Assembly: GCA_963579905.1 (NCBI GenBank)
Contig: CAUZIZ010000004.1
Coordinates: 8,674-72,673 of the forward strand
Length of the DNA stretch: 64,000 nucleotides
Direction: 5' to 3'
Source of the DNA: CAUZIZ01 sp963579905
GTDB taxonomy: Bacteria > Acidobacteriota > UBA6911 > RPQK01 > JAJDTT01
Under the pieces are notes generated by a model. It was given only the letters and a program-made list of their open reading frames with translations, was not told the DNA's origin and did not search any database. A program made the position numbers and the translations under genes. This document shows positions 25,846-35,225 of this stretch, one piece after another. The stretch's first letter is position 1, and each line of letters begins with the position of its first letter.

Positions 25846-27855
25846 ATGCGCTCCAGACCTCATCTTGCTAGGAGTGGCCTCATACTCTTCCTCCTCGCGG
25901 GAAGCGTTCTGGCGGCACCAAAGCCGGAACCGGCACCTCTGGATCCCCAACTGACCACACTTTCCCCCCTGGGGGCAACCAAGGGAGCGCCTGCCCAGAT
26001 CCAGGTCCGTGGAAAAAGGCTCCAAGACGTCCATACCGTATGGTTCGAATGTCACGATCTCTCCGCCCGGATCCAAGGAATTACGCAGATTGAAGAGACC
26101 GAACAGGAGAAAGGTGACAAATACTACAGGAAGAAGGCTCGTGCACTGCTTGGACAGGACCGGGAGGAGCTAGAGTTTCAGGTCACCCTGAAGCTGGAGA
26201 CCTCAGAAGAGACCCGTCAGGGTCTCCACCATTTCCGTCTGGTTAGCCCGCAGGGACTGTCCAATTCCCTGAGCGTTCAGATTGTGGGCCTAGCTGTCAA
26301 AACGGAGATCGAGACCCCTCACGTTCGGCCCTCCCAGGCGCAGATCCTGGAGCCTCCGACGATCATCAATGGCTCGGTTTCCCAGAAGGGGGAATTGGAT
26401 TACTACTCATTCGAGGTCGAAGCAGGCAAGACGCTCAGCTTCCAAGTTCTCTCCGGGTTTGAGTTGGGCGTCAACTACTGGGCCCAGACCGAGGTAAGGA
26501 TCTATGAACCTCATCAGAGTTGGTTCGGGACCGAGCAAGCCAAACCCCTGATTCTCGAGGGACCCAAACTCTCCTGGGAACCCATCACCATGAGGAGTCC
26601 CTGGTTTGACCGCCGCGACTTCTTGGCTCACTTCGTCCTCTACCCCGGCCTGCAGCACCGCTTCGAAAAGGCGGGCCGCTATCTGGTCTCAGTGGGAGCC
26701 TTCCTGGGTCGCGCTGCCAACCATGATTATCAGCTCAGAATTACCCCCGTCGACGCCAGTTCGCGACACTCGGTCGATGCTTTTGCACAGCCGGCTCATT
26801 CCGATCCCACCGATTGGTTGGAGCGGGACGCCTCGACCTTGCGACAACTGGGAAGCTTCCGAAGAAGGTTGGGCGAAGGGCGCCTGGACCAGCTTCGGGC
26901 TCGATCCGTTGATACGCAGCCTCCAGAGGAACAAAAAGAAACCGCTCTGTTTCGCTCCATCTCCGAAAAAGAACCCAACCGGCTCCCGGTCGAGATCCGA
27001 GAAATCTCCATCCCCGGGTTGGCTGAAGGACGGATCGACCTTCCGGGCGACATAGACCACTTCAAGATCCAGACGACCCCAGGGCAGGCACTGGCCTTTG
27101 AGATCGAGACCCCCCACCTGTCCCCGCCCCACTTCAGTCCTTGGCTCAAGGTTCTGAACGCGGAAGGAAAAGTTATCGTTCAGAACATCTTCAGGGAATA
27201 CGGAGGAAACGGGATCGACCCCAACCGCTACCTGGAACGCAAGACGATCCACACCTTTCAGGAAGGTGGCGAGTACACGGTGTTGATCCGTGATGCCACG
27301 GACACCGCGTCCGGCGAAGCCTACGCCTATCGCCTCCTGGTCCGTCCCCAGATTCCACACGTCGGCAGGATGGATGTCTCTCTGGGCGTCTTCTCCGTTT
27401 CGTCCCAGTTGATCGAGATGACGGACCGCCTCAATATGCGCCCCGGCGAGACACAGAAACTGACTCTGGTCGCCGACCTGGAAGAGGGTTTTTCAGGCGA
27501 GCTTTCGGTTCAAGTCGAAAACCTTCCCCCCGGTTTGAGGGTCTACGCCAGCACCCCTGCTAGCTGGAGCCACCTCCTGGTGCAAGGCATTCAATACCGG
27601 CCTCCGGGAGTCGAGCTGATGGATCCTAGCACCCATCGGCCACGGCGGCAGGCCGTCACACTGCTTCTGGAAACTAACTCCGAGGTCGAGCCGACCTCCC
27701 TTCCCCGCTTCCTCGAGGTCACAGCTCGCCCGATGGTCTCGGGAGAATTGGGGCCGACCCTTTCGGCGGGACGGATCCCGCTCATGATCTTAGTTCCGGA
27801 GCAGAACCTAACTACGAAGACCGCTCCGAAAGACAAGGTGGCACTGGAAAAGTGA
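25846..27855 (+). CDS. Secreted protein with IPT/TIG-like and pre-peptidase (PPC) domains
   Basis: The start is placed at the ATG reading MRSRPHLARSGLILFLL (25846); the frame is open to an ATG at 25783, but those residues lack a signal-peptide pattern. After the signal peptide (ending about VLAAP), an IPT/TIG-like segment (LTTLSPLGATKGAPAQIQVR) is followed by at least two PPC-like domains: GSVSQKGELDYYSFEVEAGK with SFQVLS..., and EGRIDLPGDIDHFKIQTTPG with LAFEIET... PPC domains occur in secreted peptidases and in planctomycete/acidobacterial proteins next to DUF1549/DUF1553 genes, as here. The stop overlaps the next start (GTGA), so the two are translationally coupled. Confidence 0.82.
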   Translation: MRSRPHLARSGLILFLLAGSVLAAPKPEPAPLDPQLTTLSPLGATKGAPAQIQVRGKRLQDVHTVWFECHDLSARIQGITQIEETEQEKGDKYYRKKARALLGQDREELEFQVTLKLETSEETRQGLHHFRLVSPQGLSNSLSVQIVGLAVKTEIETPHVRPSQAQILEPPTIINGSVSQKGELDYYSFEVEAGKTLSFQVLSGFELGVNYWAQTEVRIYEPHQSWFGTEQAKPLILEGPKLSWEPITMRSPWFDRRDFLAHFVLYPGLQHRFEKAGRYLVSVGAFLGRAANHDYQLRITPVDASSRHSVDAFAQPAHSDPTDWLERDASTLRQLGSFRRRLGEGRLDQLRARSVDTQPPEEQKETALFRSISEKEPNRLPVEIREISIPGLAEGRIDLPGDIDHFKIQTTPGQALAFEIETPHLSPPHFSPWLKVLNAEGKVIVQNIFREYGGNGIDPNRYLERKTIHTFQEGGEYTVLIRDATDTASGEAYAYRLLVRPQIPHVGRMDVSLGVFSVSSQLIEMTDRLNMRPGETQKLTLVADLEEGFSGELSVQVENLPPGLRVYASTPASWSHLLVQGIQYRPPGVELMDPSTHRPRRQAVTLLLETNSEVEPTSLPRFLEVTARPMVSGELGPTLSAGRIPLMILVPEQNLTTKTAPKDKVALEK

Positions 27856-30395
27856 GAACAACTATCGGCAGGAAGTTATTGCTGTGGACATTCTCGGGAG
27901 GGCTCGTTTTTGCCCAGGGAACGTCCGGACAGCAACCCGAGCAGAATGACTCCATCCTCTCCCTGCGGATCCTCCCCGAACGGATCATGCTCTCGAGAAA
28001 AGCGGCTTCTCAACGCTTTGTAGTCCTGGCGACAACAGCGGACGGTCTGGAGCGGGACCTTACCTCTCAGAGCACCCTCTCGGTCGACCAGCCTTCCATT
28101 GTCCGAGTCGATCCTTCAGGACAAGTTCGTTCCTTGCAGAATGGGGAGGCTACGCTCGAGGCCCGTATGGGAAGCCTGAAGGCCCGAGCATCGATCGAGG
28201 TTGAATCCGCGGGTCAGAATAGGCCCTTCAGCTTCGCCCGCGATATCGGGACAGTCCTTACCAAGCGCGGGTGCAACAGCAGTGCCTGCCACGGTGGAGT
28301 CAAAGGTAAGGCAGGCTTCAAACTCTCCCTGGGTACCCTCCATCCGCGCGAGGACTACCGCTGGATCGTCGAAGGCGGCGGCTATCAAGTGATGAGCACT
28401 GAAGCAAAAGGCCTCCGCAAACCCCGGATCGATCTGCAGAACCCTGAGAAGAGTCTGCTTCTCCAGAAGCCGACCTTCGCCATCCCTCATGGAGGCGGAG
28501 AGCAGCTCCCCTTGGGTTCTCAGGACTATCAGACCGTGCTGCAGTGGATTCGCGCAGGTGCCCGCTACGAGGACGAAACACCGGTAAAGGGGCTCGGCGT
28601 TCGCGGGATTGAGATCTTATCCGGCGAGGTTGTCCTTGATACCGGTGGCAAACAGCAGCTGCTGGTGAGCGCACGCCTCTCCAACGGAAGAAGCGAAGAT
28701 ATCACGCAGAGCGCACGCTACATCTCCTCTAATCCTGAGGTAGTGAGCGTCAGCTCGTCAGGTGCCGTTGAGGCAGTCTCCCCGGGAGAAACGTCGATCG
28801 TGGTGCGGGCACCGGGATTTGTCGCAAGCACGCGAGTCGGCGTAATCCGTGGGCTGGTATCCGACTATCCTCAGGCTACCGCCACTAACTACATCGACGA
28901 CCACATCTTCTCCAAACTGCGAAGATTCCATATCCTGCCCTCCGAGCCCACCAGTGACGAGGAGTTCGTGCGGCGCGTCTGCCTTGACTTGACGGGGACC
29001 CTGCCGCCACCCCATCGGGTAAGGGAGTTCCTGGCAGACCCAGACCCCAGAAAAAGGGAACAACTGGTCGATATCCTGCTGGCCTCGGTGGAATACACCG
29101 ACTACTGGACCTTCCGACTAGCCGATCTCTTCCGGGTAGGCCAGACACCGACAGGCATGGCCGAGCATGGCTACATCTACTGGCATTGGGTGCGCGACAG
29201 TGTCGCCGCCAACAAACCTCTGGACCAAATAGCTCGTGAACGGATCACGGCTCAGGGATACGGCGGAGCCTCAAGACACTTCCTCAACAATGGCGTGGTT
29301 CCTCGACCCGAGGATGCCATGGCCGAACAGGTTCGCGTCTTCCTGGGACGGAGGCTCGACTGCGCACAATGCCATGACCACCCCTACGAGTCCTGGAGCC
29401 AGGACCAGTTCTGGGGCCTGGCAGCCTTCTTCAAGAGGGTCACTCGCACCGAGTGGACAGCCTTCGGTCCCAGCGTGATCTACGACGACCCGAACGGCCC
29501 CGACCCCGACTTCGGAGCGCCAGCGGACAGCGCCAGAGCGATCCATCCCCGTACCGGCCAGGAAGTGGCGCCATCCCTTCCCGATGGGATCCCTGTTGCC
29601 GCCCACGAACAGACCAGTCCTCGACATACTTTCGCCCAATGGATCACCAATCACCCCTATTTTGCCGAGGCTGCGGTCAACCGAGTGTGGGGCTATCTGT
29701 TCGGAAGAGGTCTGGTGGATCCCGTTGACGACTTCCGATCAAGCAACCCTCCGTCTCATCCCAGACTCCTCGAGTCTCTCGCGGCCGACTTGAAACAGAA
29801 CGGCTACGATCTCAGACAGCTCTTGAAAAGAATCGTTACCTCCCGGACCTATCAACTATCCTCGACGCCACATCCTGGATACGAAGACAACCTCATCAAC
29901 TTCGCCCATTACGTTCCGAAACCCTTGGACGCCGAGATTCTTTTGGACGCGGTGACCACGGTGACTGGAGTGCCGGAGACCTTTGAAAGCAGCGACGGTG
30001 GGATGGCTCCCAGCGGGACACGGGCCGTCCAGCTGAGCATGCCTGACATCTACCCGTCCCCCTTCCTGGATATGTACGGGCGACCGACCCGCGAACAGAT
30101 TCCGGAGCGCAGGGTCGAACCCAGCCTAAACCAGGCTTTGCACCTGCTGGTCGGATCCACCTACAGCGAGAAGCTTGCGGGGCAAGGAGGTCGCCTGGAA
30201 CGCTTGCTCCGTCCCGGAAAGGCGGACGCAGAGGTGATTGAGGAACTCTACCTGGCAGCTTTTTCCCGCTTTCCCCGAGAAGAAGAACTTGGAGCCTTGG
30301 TCAAGCTGATCCGGCAGGGTGCCTCTCGACAAGAAGCATTCGCCAACTTGACCTGGGCTCTGCTGGCTTCGAGGGAATTCGCGTATAATCACTGA
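27852..30395 (+). CDS. DUF1549/DUF1553 protein with Ig-like domains and cytochrome-type CxxCH site
   Basis: A GTG start (27852) gives 847 residues with a signal peptide (LLLWTFSGGLVFAQG). In order there is a BIG2-type Ig domain (residues ~35-120), a haem-like motif CNSSACHGG near 139 (planctomycete cytochrome C type), a second BIG2 domain (~255-335), DUF1549 (~350-560: EEFVRRVCLDLTGTLPPPHR, LDCAQCHDHPYESW) and DUF1553 (~590-845: HPYFAEAAVNRVWGYLFGRG, KRIVTSRTYQLSS). Such proteins pair with DUF1501 proteins, as here (19 bases downstream). Their biochemical role is unproven; envelope electron transfer or secretion of large substrates has been proposed. Confidence 0.93.
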   Translation: MRTTIGRKLLLWTFSGGLVFAQGTSGQQPEQNDSILSLRILPERIMLSRKAASQRFVVLATTADGLERDLTSQSTLSVDQPSIVRVDPSGQVRSLQNGEATLEARMGSLKARASIEVESAGQNRPFSFARDIGTVLTKRGCNSSACHGGVKGKAGFKLSLGTLHPREDYRWIVEGGGYQVMSTEAKGLRKPRIDLQNPEKSLLLQKPTFAIPHGGGEQLPLGSQDYQTVLQWIRAGARYEDETPVKGLGVRGIEILSGEVVLDTGGKQQLLVSARLSNGRSEDITQSARYISSNPEVVSVSSSGAVEAVSPGETSIVVRAPGFVASTRVGVIRGLVSDYPQATATNYIDDHIFSKLRRFHILPSEPTSDEEFVRRVCLDLTGTLPPPHRVREFLADPDPRKREQLVDILLASVEYTDYWTFRLADLFRVGQTPTGMAEHGYIYWHWVRDSVAANKPLDQIARERITAQGYGGASRHFLNNGVVPRPEDAMAEQVRVFLGRRLDCAQCHDHPYESWSQDQFWGLAAFFKRVTRTEWTAFGPSVIYDDPNGPDPDFGAPADSARAIHPRTGQEVAPSLPDGIPVAAHEQTSPRHTFAQWITNHPYFAEAAVNRVWGYLFGRGLVDPVDDFRSSNPPSHPRLLESLAADLKQNGYDLRQLLKRIVTSRTYQLSSTPHPGYEDNLINFAHYVPKPLDAEILLDAVTTVTGVPETFESSDGGMAPSGTRAVQLSMPDIYPSPFLDMYGRPTREQIPERRVEPSLNQALHLLVGSTYSEKLAGQGGRLERLLRPGKADAEVIEELYLAAFSRFPREEELGALVKLIRQGASRQEAFANLTWALLASREFAYNH

Positions 30396-30414
30396 CTATC
30401 GAGGTTATTCCCCT

Positions 30415-31752
30415 ATGAAACAGGCAGGTTGCTTAAGAATTACGCCGGCAGTCTTGAAACGCCGTTCCTTTCTTCGGGTGGGCTCCCTGAGCTTGTTGGG
30501 CTTGACCCTGCCAGGTTATCTGGAAGCCATCAGCCGGGCGTCGAAGGCGGGTCGAGCACGGGATAACATCTCAAAGGCCGAATCCTGCATCCTGATCTGG
30601 CTGGAGGGAGGCCCCAGTCAGATGGACACCTGGGATCCAAAACCCAACAGCAACTTCAAACCCATCTCCACCAAGGTTTCGGGAATTCAGATCTCGGAAC
30701 TGCTCCCCAACATGTCACGACACATGGACAAGGTCTCCATCATCCGCTCCATGCAGACCGAGGAGTCCAACCACGAGAAGGCGGTGTACTACGGACTCAC
30801 GGGACACCGCCCCACGCCGGCCATGAATTTTCCAGGCCTGGGTGCCATCGTCAGCCACGAATTGGGGCGCCGCAATCAAGTGCCACCCCACCTGGTGCTT
30901 CCGGGAAAACGCGGAAGTCGCCACCACGAATCTCAAAGGGGTATCTTCCTGGGACCTGAGAATGATCCCATGCTGGTCGGCGATCCCAACCAGGAGGATT
31001 TCAAGATTGCAGATCTATCCCTTCCCAAGAACCTTACCTGGGACCATCTGCAAGATAGGCGTAGTTTTCTCAATCTTGTCGACGGATTCTACCGACAGAA
31101 GGTAGAGCGGGCCGAACACGCCAAGATGGACCAATTCGAAGAGCAGGCCCTCGATATGATCATGGCTCCCCAGGTGCGCCAAGCCTTCGATATAAGTCAG
31201 GAGTCGGCAAAGATGCGCGAAGCCTACGGGCGAACCAGCTTTGGGCAAAGCCTGCTCTTGGCAAGACGCCTGGTAGAGTCGGGAAGCCGATTCATCACGG
31301 CCGCCGGTCACGATCTGAATGGCTGGGACACGCACTCAGATAACGACAACCGCAACATCAAGCAGACCTCCGAACTGGACAAGTCTCTTCCCGCCTTCTT
31401 CGAGGATCTCAGCCAGCGGGGTCTACTGGATTCCACCACCGTCGTGGTCATGGGTGAGTTCGGCCGCAGCCCCCACCACAATTCCAAACTCGGAAGAGAC
31501 CACTGGCCGCACTGCTGGTCCCTGCTCCTGGGTGGTGGAGGTATCCGGGGAGGCAAGATTGTGGGAAGCAGCGACGAGCGCGGAGCCTATGTGGCCGAGG
31601 GCAGGGTCAGCATCGGAGACCTCTTTGCCACGCTCTACAAAGCCATGGGAATCGACTGGCACAAGGAATACATGAGCCCTATTGGCCGGCCCGTCAAGAT
31701 CGCAAACTCAATCGACGACGAGACCGGACAACCAGTCGCCGAACTGGTTTAA
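30415..31752 (+). CDS. DUF1501 family protein (Tat-exported, sulfatase-like fold)
   Basis: The 445-residue product has a Tat-like signal (KRRSFLRVGSLSLLGLTLPG). The body has DUF1501 features: SCILIWLEGGPSQMDTWDPK near residue 60, ELLPNMSRHMDKVSIIRSM, GLGAIVSHELG, TAAGHDLNGWDTHSDN and MGEFGRSPHHN. The fold is that of alkaline phosphatase/sulfatase, but the usual nucleophile motif is absent, so the activity is unknown. It follows the DUF1553 gene by 19 bases in the standard pair arrangement and is intact, unlike the second DUF1501 copy at 53690-54974. Confidence 0.93.
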   Translation: MKQAGCLRITPAVLKRRSFLRVGSLSLLGLTLPGYLEAISRASKAGRARDNISKAESCILIWLEGGPSQMDTWDPKPNSNFKPISTKVSGIQISELLPNMSRHMDKVSIIRSMQTEESNHEKAVYYGLTGHRPTPAMNFPGLGAIVSHELGRRNQVPPHLVLPGKRGSRHHESQRGIFLGPENDPMLVGDPNQEDFKIADLSLPKNLTWDHLQDRRSFLNLVDGFYRQKVERAEHAKMDQFEEQALDMIMAPQVRQAFDISQESAKMREAYGRTSFGQSLLLARRLVESGSRFITAAGHDLNGWDTHSDNDNRNIKQTSELDKSLPAFFEDLSQRGLLDSTTVVVMGEFGRSPHHNSKLGRDHWPHCWSLLLGGGGIRGGKIVGSSDERGAYVAEGRVSIGDLFATLYKAMGIDWHKEYMSPIGRPVKIANSIDDETGQPVAELV

Positions 31753-31783
31753 ATCGAAGGGTGTCCGCAGTCGTGATCCCGCC

Positions 31784-32530
31784 TTGAGTCGCAACCAAGA
31801 AGACTACCGCTCGAGAAGATCGGCCATCGACACTTCCATCTCCAAAAAGCTCCTCTATTCGACCGTCACCTGTATCGGCTTCTTTTTGCTGATCGAGTTT
31901 ACTCTCTGGATATTTGCGGTCGTACCGGCCAGCAAGACGCAAGATTCCTCCCAGGGCTTTTCTGGACTCGTATCCGTGTTCGAGCTCGAGGGCGACCGCC
32001 TTCGTACTCGTCCAACGACCCCCTACGCGACCTTCAATAAGCAGTCCTTCCTGGCACAGAAACCAGCCAATGGCCTTCGCATCTTCACACTGGGGGGATC
32101 CAGCTCCTACGGTTTTCCTTGGACTGGAGAGGTGGCATTCACCGCCATTCTTGGTGACGTCCTTGCCGCTGCTCATCCAGATCGTCAGATTGAGGCCATC
32201 AATGTCAGCGGTATCTCCTATGCGATGCACCGGTTGGCCATCGTCGCCAAGGAGATCATTGCTTACGAACCAGACATTTTCATCATCTACAGTGGGCATA
32301 ACGAGTTCATAGAGCGCTCCTTTTTCGACGAGCTCAAGCAACGGAGGCAGTGGCACAATCGGATCGAGTACCTTCTGTCCGGCTGGCGAGTCTATTCACT
32401 GCTCCGGAGCCTGTTTGCTGGGCTCGGTGCTCCTGAAGCCACCCGCTCCGAGATGTTCGTTCGGAGGGAGTGGGATGTCTACGACGAGCAGCAAAAACGC
32501 CGGATCGTCAGTGAATACCAGGAAGGCCTG
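31784..32530 (+). pseudogene. SGNH/GDSL-type membrane-anchored hydrolase, 3'-truncated
   Basis: A TTG at 31784 is the likely start (the open frame begins inside DUF1501). After a basic leader there is a membrane anchor (LYSTVTCIGFFLLIEFTLWI). Then comes the SGNH part: LRIFTLGGSSSYGFPWTGEV (GxS), EAINVSGISYAMHR and DIFIIYSGHNEFIERS (GxxN). Homology-like sequence stops around EWDVYDEQQKRRIVSEYQEG, about residue 250. Beyond it the frame is antisense to the cytochrome gene, so the C-terminal domain with the catalytic Asp-His is missing. This is a truncation at a rearrangement junction. Confidence 0.75.
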
Positions 32531-32544
32531 GGCGGCAGCTCAAC

Positions 32545-33636
32545 TGGGAGTGATTCGCATCTTGGAAGGCGCGCGACTCGAGACTACGGTTCCGCTTGAA
32601 AACAATATGGCAGTCGTTGCAACTCGCATGAGCATGCTCCAGATCGATGCGATCCGCGCCCCGATGGCACTGGACGAAAATCTGCTCGGTCGTCCTCAAC
32701 TGCCTGTAGTCCACCGCAGTAAAATCCTGATCGTTGCCTTCGTAAACATGGGGCTTGGGCGACTTCGAGGGAGCCAGCGACACCTGTCGTCGGCTGTATT
32801 TCCCATGGGTTGAATCATGAGGATTGTGGCAGGCAATACATGAAACGTTATGTTTTCCCTCAGCATAGACTCGCCGCCTGGAACCTCGCTTCAAATCCAG
32901 AGCCTGTCCTTCATAGGGAGAGTGGCAACTCGAACAGACGGCGCTAAAGGAGTGAGACCGCACCGAAGTGGCGTGTCGATCCTGGTTCCATACCTGGACC
33001 AGATCGTGCATCGCATGCAGATCATCTTTGGGAAGAACCCGTCCTACTGCCGTGTGACATGTCCCACAGGCTCGGGCCGAAACGTCGACGACGATATCTT
33101 CCTTGCGATAGCTCTCGAGGTGCCGTTCGCCCGGTCCGTGACAGGCTTCACAACCGATGTTGCGCTCCGCCCATCGACCTGGGACCGCAGAATCTTCCGG
33201 GTGGGAAGCACCTGCCCCGAACCCGGTAAAGTGACAAGGACCGCAGTCACTCAACCGCTCCGGATGGAACAAGTCCCACTTCCCGATCCGGTGGTGATAA
33301 CTGTTGTCCGAGACACACGACCGGCCAGTCGATACAGGTAATTCTCTGGCGCCCTTCCAACACATAGGAAACGTTCTTCCAGCTCCGAATCGAAGGCACT
33401 GCCCCGGACCTGCGCTTAGCGGGGAGCAGAAAGTTCGCCCGCCGGGCCTCTTCAGCGGTCAGGAGGGAGTAGCTGTGTTGCGTCGACTGCCAGCTCTCAT
33501 AGACTTGCTTGTGGCAGGTCGCGCAAGACTTTGAACCGACAAACTTGCCCACCACCAGCAAACTCGCCGGACTGATCAAGAACAGGACGGCCGCCTGAAA
33601 GTTGAGTGTGTTTATTCTGCTCGCCACTTGCTTCAT
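32545..33636 (-). pseudogene. Multihaem cytochrome c protein, frameshifted and 3'-truncated
   Basis: The minus-strand ATG at 33636 opens a signal-anchored protein with FVGSKSCATCHKQVYESWQS. Around 33310-33330 the frame changes and continues with CGPCH, CEACH, CGTCH, CSSCH, CIACH and CNDCH motifs, seven haem sites in all, down to about 32600. The remaining frame runs into the truncated SGNH gene and lacks the TPR tail common in this cytochrome group. Intact members are periplasmic electron carriers with CxxCH haems. The gene has at least one indel plus loss of its 3' end. Confidence 0.8.
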
Positions 33637-33685
33637 TGGCTAGGAGATCATGCAGGACCCACTATTTGACACAGCAGTGACCTTC

Positions 33686-33743
33686 GTAGGATGGGCACTC
33701 TTTGCCCGTCACTGTCCCTGACGGGCAAGAGTACCCATCCTAC
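33686..33743. repeat. R1 REPIN-like palindrome
   Basis: GTAGGATGGGCACTCTTTGC and, inverted, GGGCAAGAGTACCCATCCTA. It lies 50 bases upstream of the cytochrome remnant start. No gene is seen in 33637-34025. Confidence 0.82.
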
Positions 33744-33771
33744 AACGAACACGGTGCTGACATGGGTTCGA

Positions 33772-33842
33772 TCTCCAGGCCGAAGTATTTCCTCTTTCGA
33801 GCCTGTGGCTCGAAGCTCGGCGGCCCGGAGGCCACTGCCACG
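33772..33842 (-). repeat. R4 repeat copy
   Basis: The blocks CTCCAGGCCGAAGTATTTCC, TCGAGCCTGTGGCTCGA (a hairpin) and GGCGGCCCGGAGGCCACTGC match 111-172 in the same orientation and 21562/44989 inverted. Confidence 0.68.
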
Positions 33843-33856
33843 CCCCCTTCCGTGCC

Positions 33857-34023
33857 CTAGGAGTCTGCGCGGTAGAAATGATCGTAGGGAGAAAGCGGGG
33901 AATCGAGGCTAGATTTTCTCGATTTCGAGCCGCATAGTTGTTCTATTCGTCGAAAAATTGGGGAAATATGGGCTGATTCTACCGTTTTCTCAGTAGATCA
34001 GTTTTTACCGCGCAGGCTCCTAG
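33857..34023. mobile_element. MITE-like element M1, 159 bp between CTAG sites
   Basis: Inward-facing ends GAGTCTGCGCGGTAGAAA and TTTTTACCGCGCAGGCTC are inverted repeats at most positions, and pairing continues inwards through TGATC and GAGAAA. Both ends are directly bounded by CTAG (33857-33860 and 34020-34023). No coding frame is present. Its right boundary lies 2 bases from the stop codon of the M24 peptidase gene. It has different ends from M2 at 15780 but the same CTAG target, suggesting a shared type of transposase. Confidence 0.8.
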
Positions 34024-34025
34024 CT

Positions 34026-35147
34026 TCAGGTAATGACAAAGAGATCATCTGCATTCATGTGACCCGTCAGTATTCGAGGTTCACCTTCAGTCACCAGAAC
34101 CAGATCCTCCACGTGGTACAAGAACCCCCTCGAGTCGAGGACCGCGGGCTCGATACAAAGAACCATTCCAGGCGTCAATTCCGCTCCCTCTTTGCCATTG
34201 AGAATCGGATACTCGTGCAAACCGGTTCCCAGACCATGCCCCACAGCCTGGCTGGTGACGCTAAGTCCCCTTCTCTGAAAGGCGCCAACGAAGCCCTCGT
34301 AGACGCAGCACGCCCTGGTCCCGGCCCTGGCCCGACTGATGGTCTCCAGCTCAACTTCTCGCAGCTTGCGGTACAGGCCTAGCTGCTCCCGGTTCGGTTC
34401 CCCGACAACCGCAGTCCGGGCCACGTCCGAACGATAGCCTCTGAAGGTAGCACCGGTATCCACTCTCACGATCTCCCCCAGCTCCAGCGTTTTGCTCCCT
34501 GCCCAAGGGTGATTGATAGCGGTATTGGTACCGGCTGCGAGGACGATCCATGAAGAAGTTCCTCCTCCTTCCAACAATCGTGTCGAGATTCTGTTCGCCA
34601 CCTCTTTTTCGGAATCTCCGGGACGAGATCGACTGAAAGACTCCAGGATCGCCCGCTCGGTTTCAAGTCCAGCAGCCCTGAGAATCTCGATCTCCTGAGG
34701 TGTCTTGAGACTGCGGGCCTGGTCGAAGGCCCGATCTCCAGCAAGCACGGTCGCCTCCGGAAGAAGGGCTTCCAGTTCTTCCAGGTAGACGCCGGCCAGG
34801 AACCTCTTTTCCACTCCAATACGACCACGGCCCCAGCCCTGCTCTTTGAGCAGGCGGGCGAGAACCTCCATCGGAGACTCCTGAAACTCATGGTAGACAT
34901 GGATTTCCCCGATCCAGGAGTCCTGACGGGTCTGCAGTTCTTCGCAGTAGCAGACCAGTGCCCATGGGACTCCCTCGCTCGGCATGACCGCCATGCAGAG
35001 CCGCTCGGGAATGATCTCGTGAGATAGCAGTAGGGTATCGGTGAGGTAGAAGAAATTCTCGGACGAAGCACCGACCAGGACATCGATTCCGGCTGCGGCC
35101 ATCGCCGCTTGTAGACTCTTCGGATTGATTCTCTCTTCGATTCTCAT
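34026..35147 (-). CDS. M24 family metallopeptidase (Xaa-Pro aminopeptidase/creatinase type)
   Basis: The start is set at the ATG reading MRIEERINPKSLQAAM (35147); the frame extends to a TTG at 35186 without a better site. The 373-residue product has the N-terminal creatinase domain (VLVGASSENFFYLTD) and the pita-bread catalytic domain with all five metal ligands: VDTGATFRGYRSDVART (two Asp), VGHGLGTGLHE (His), VLCIEPAVL (Glu) and YHVEDLVLV (Glu). It should cleave X-Pro dipeptides or an amidino substrate in the cytoplasm. It is divergent from the SLC13 transporter and near an M20 dipeptidase, which suggests peptide use. Confidence 0.92.
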   Translation of the reverse strand: MRIEERINPKSLQAAMAAAGIDVLVGASSENFFYLTDTLLLSHEIIPERLCMAVMPSEGVPWALVCYCEELQTRQDSWIGEIHVYHEFQESPMEVLARLLKEQGWGRGRIGVEKRFLAGVYLEELEALLPEATVLAGDRAFDQARSLKTPQEIEILRAAGLETERAILESFSRSRPGDSEKEVANRISTRLLEGGGTSSWIVLAAGTNTAINHPWAGSKTLELGEIVRVDTGATFRGYRSDVARTAVVGEPNREQLGLYRKLREVELETISRARAGTRACCVYEGFVGAFQRRGLSVTSQAVGHGLGTGLHEYPILNGKEGAELTPGMVLCIEPAVLDSRGFLYHVEDLVLVTEGEPRILTGHMNADDLFVIT

Positions 35148-35225
35148 CTGTGCTGGAATGCTATGCGGACCCACGGTCAAAGACAATCAGTTCAGAATTG
35201 AAACTCGCCCTCTCAGCCCCTCATA

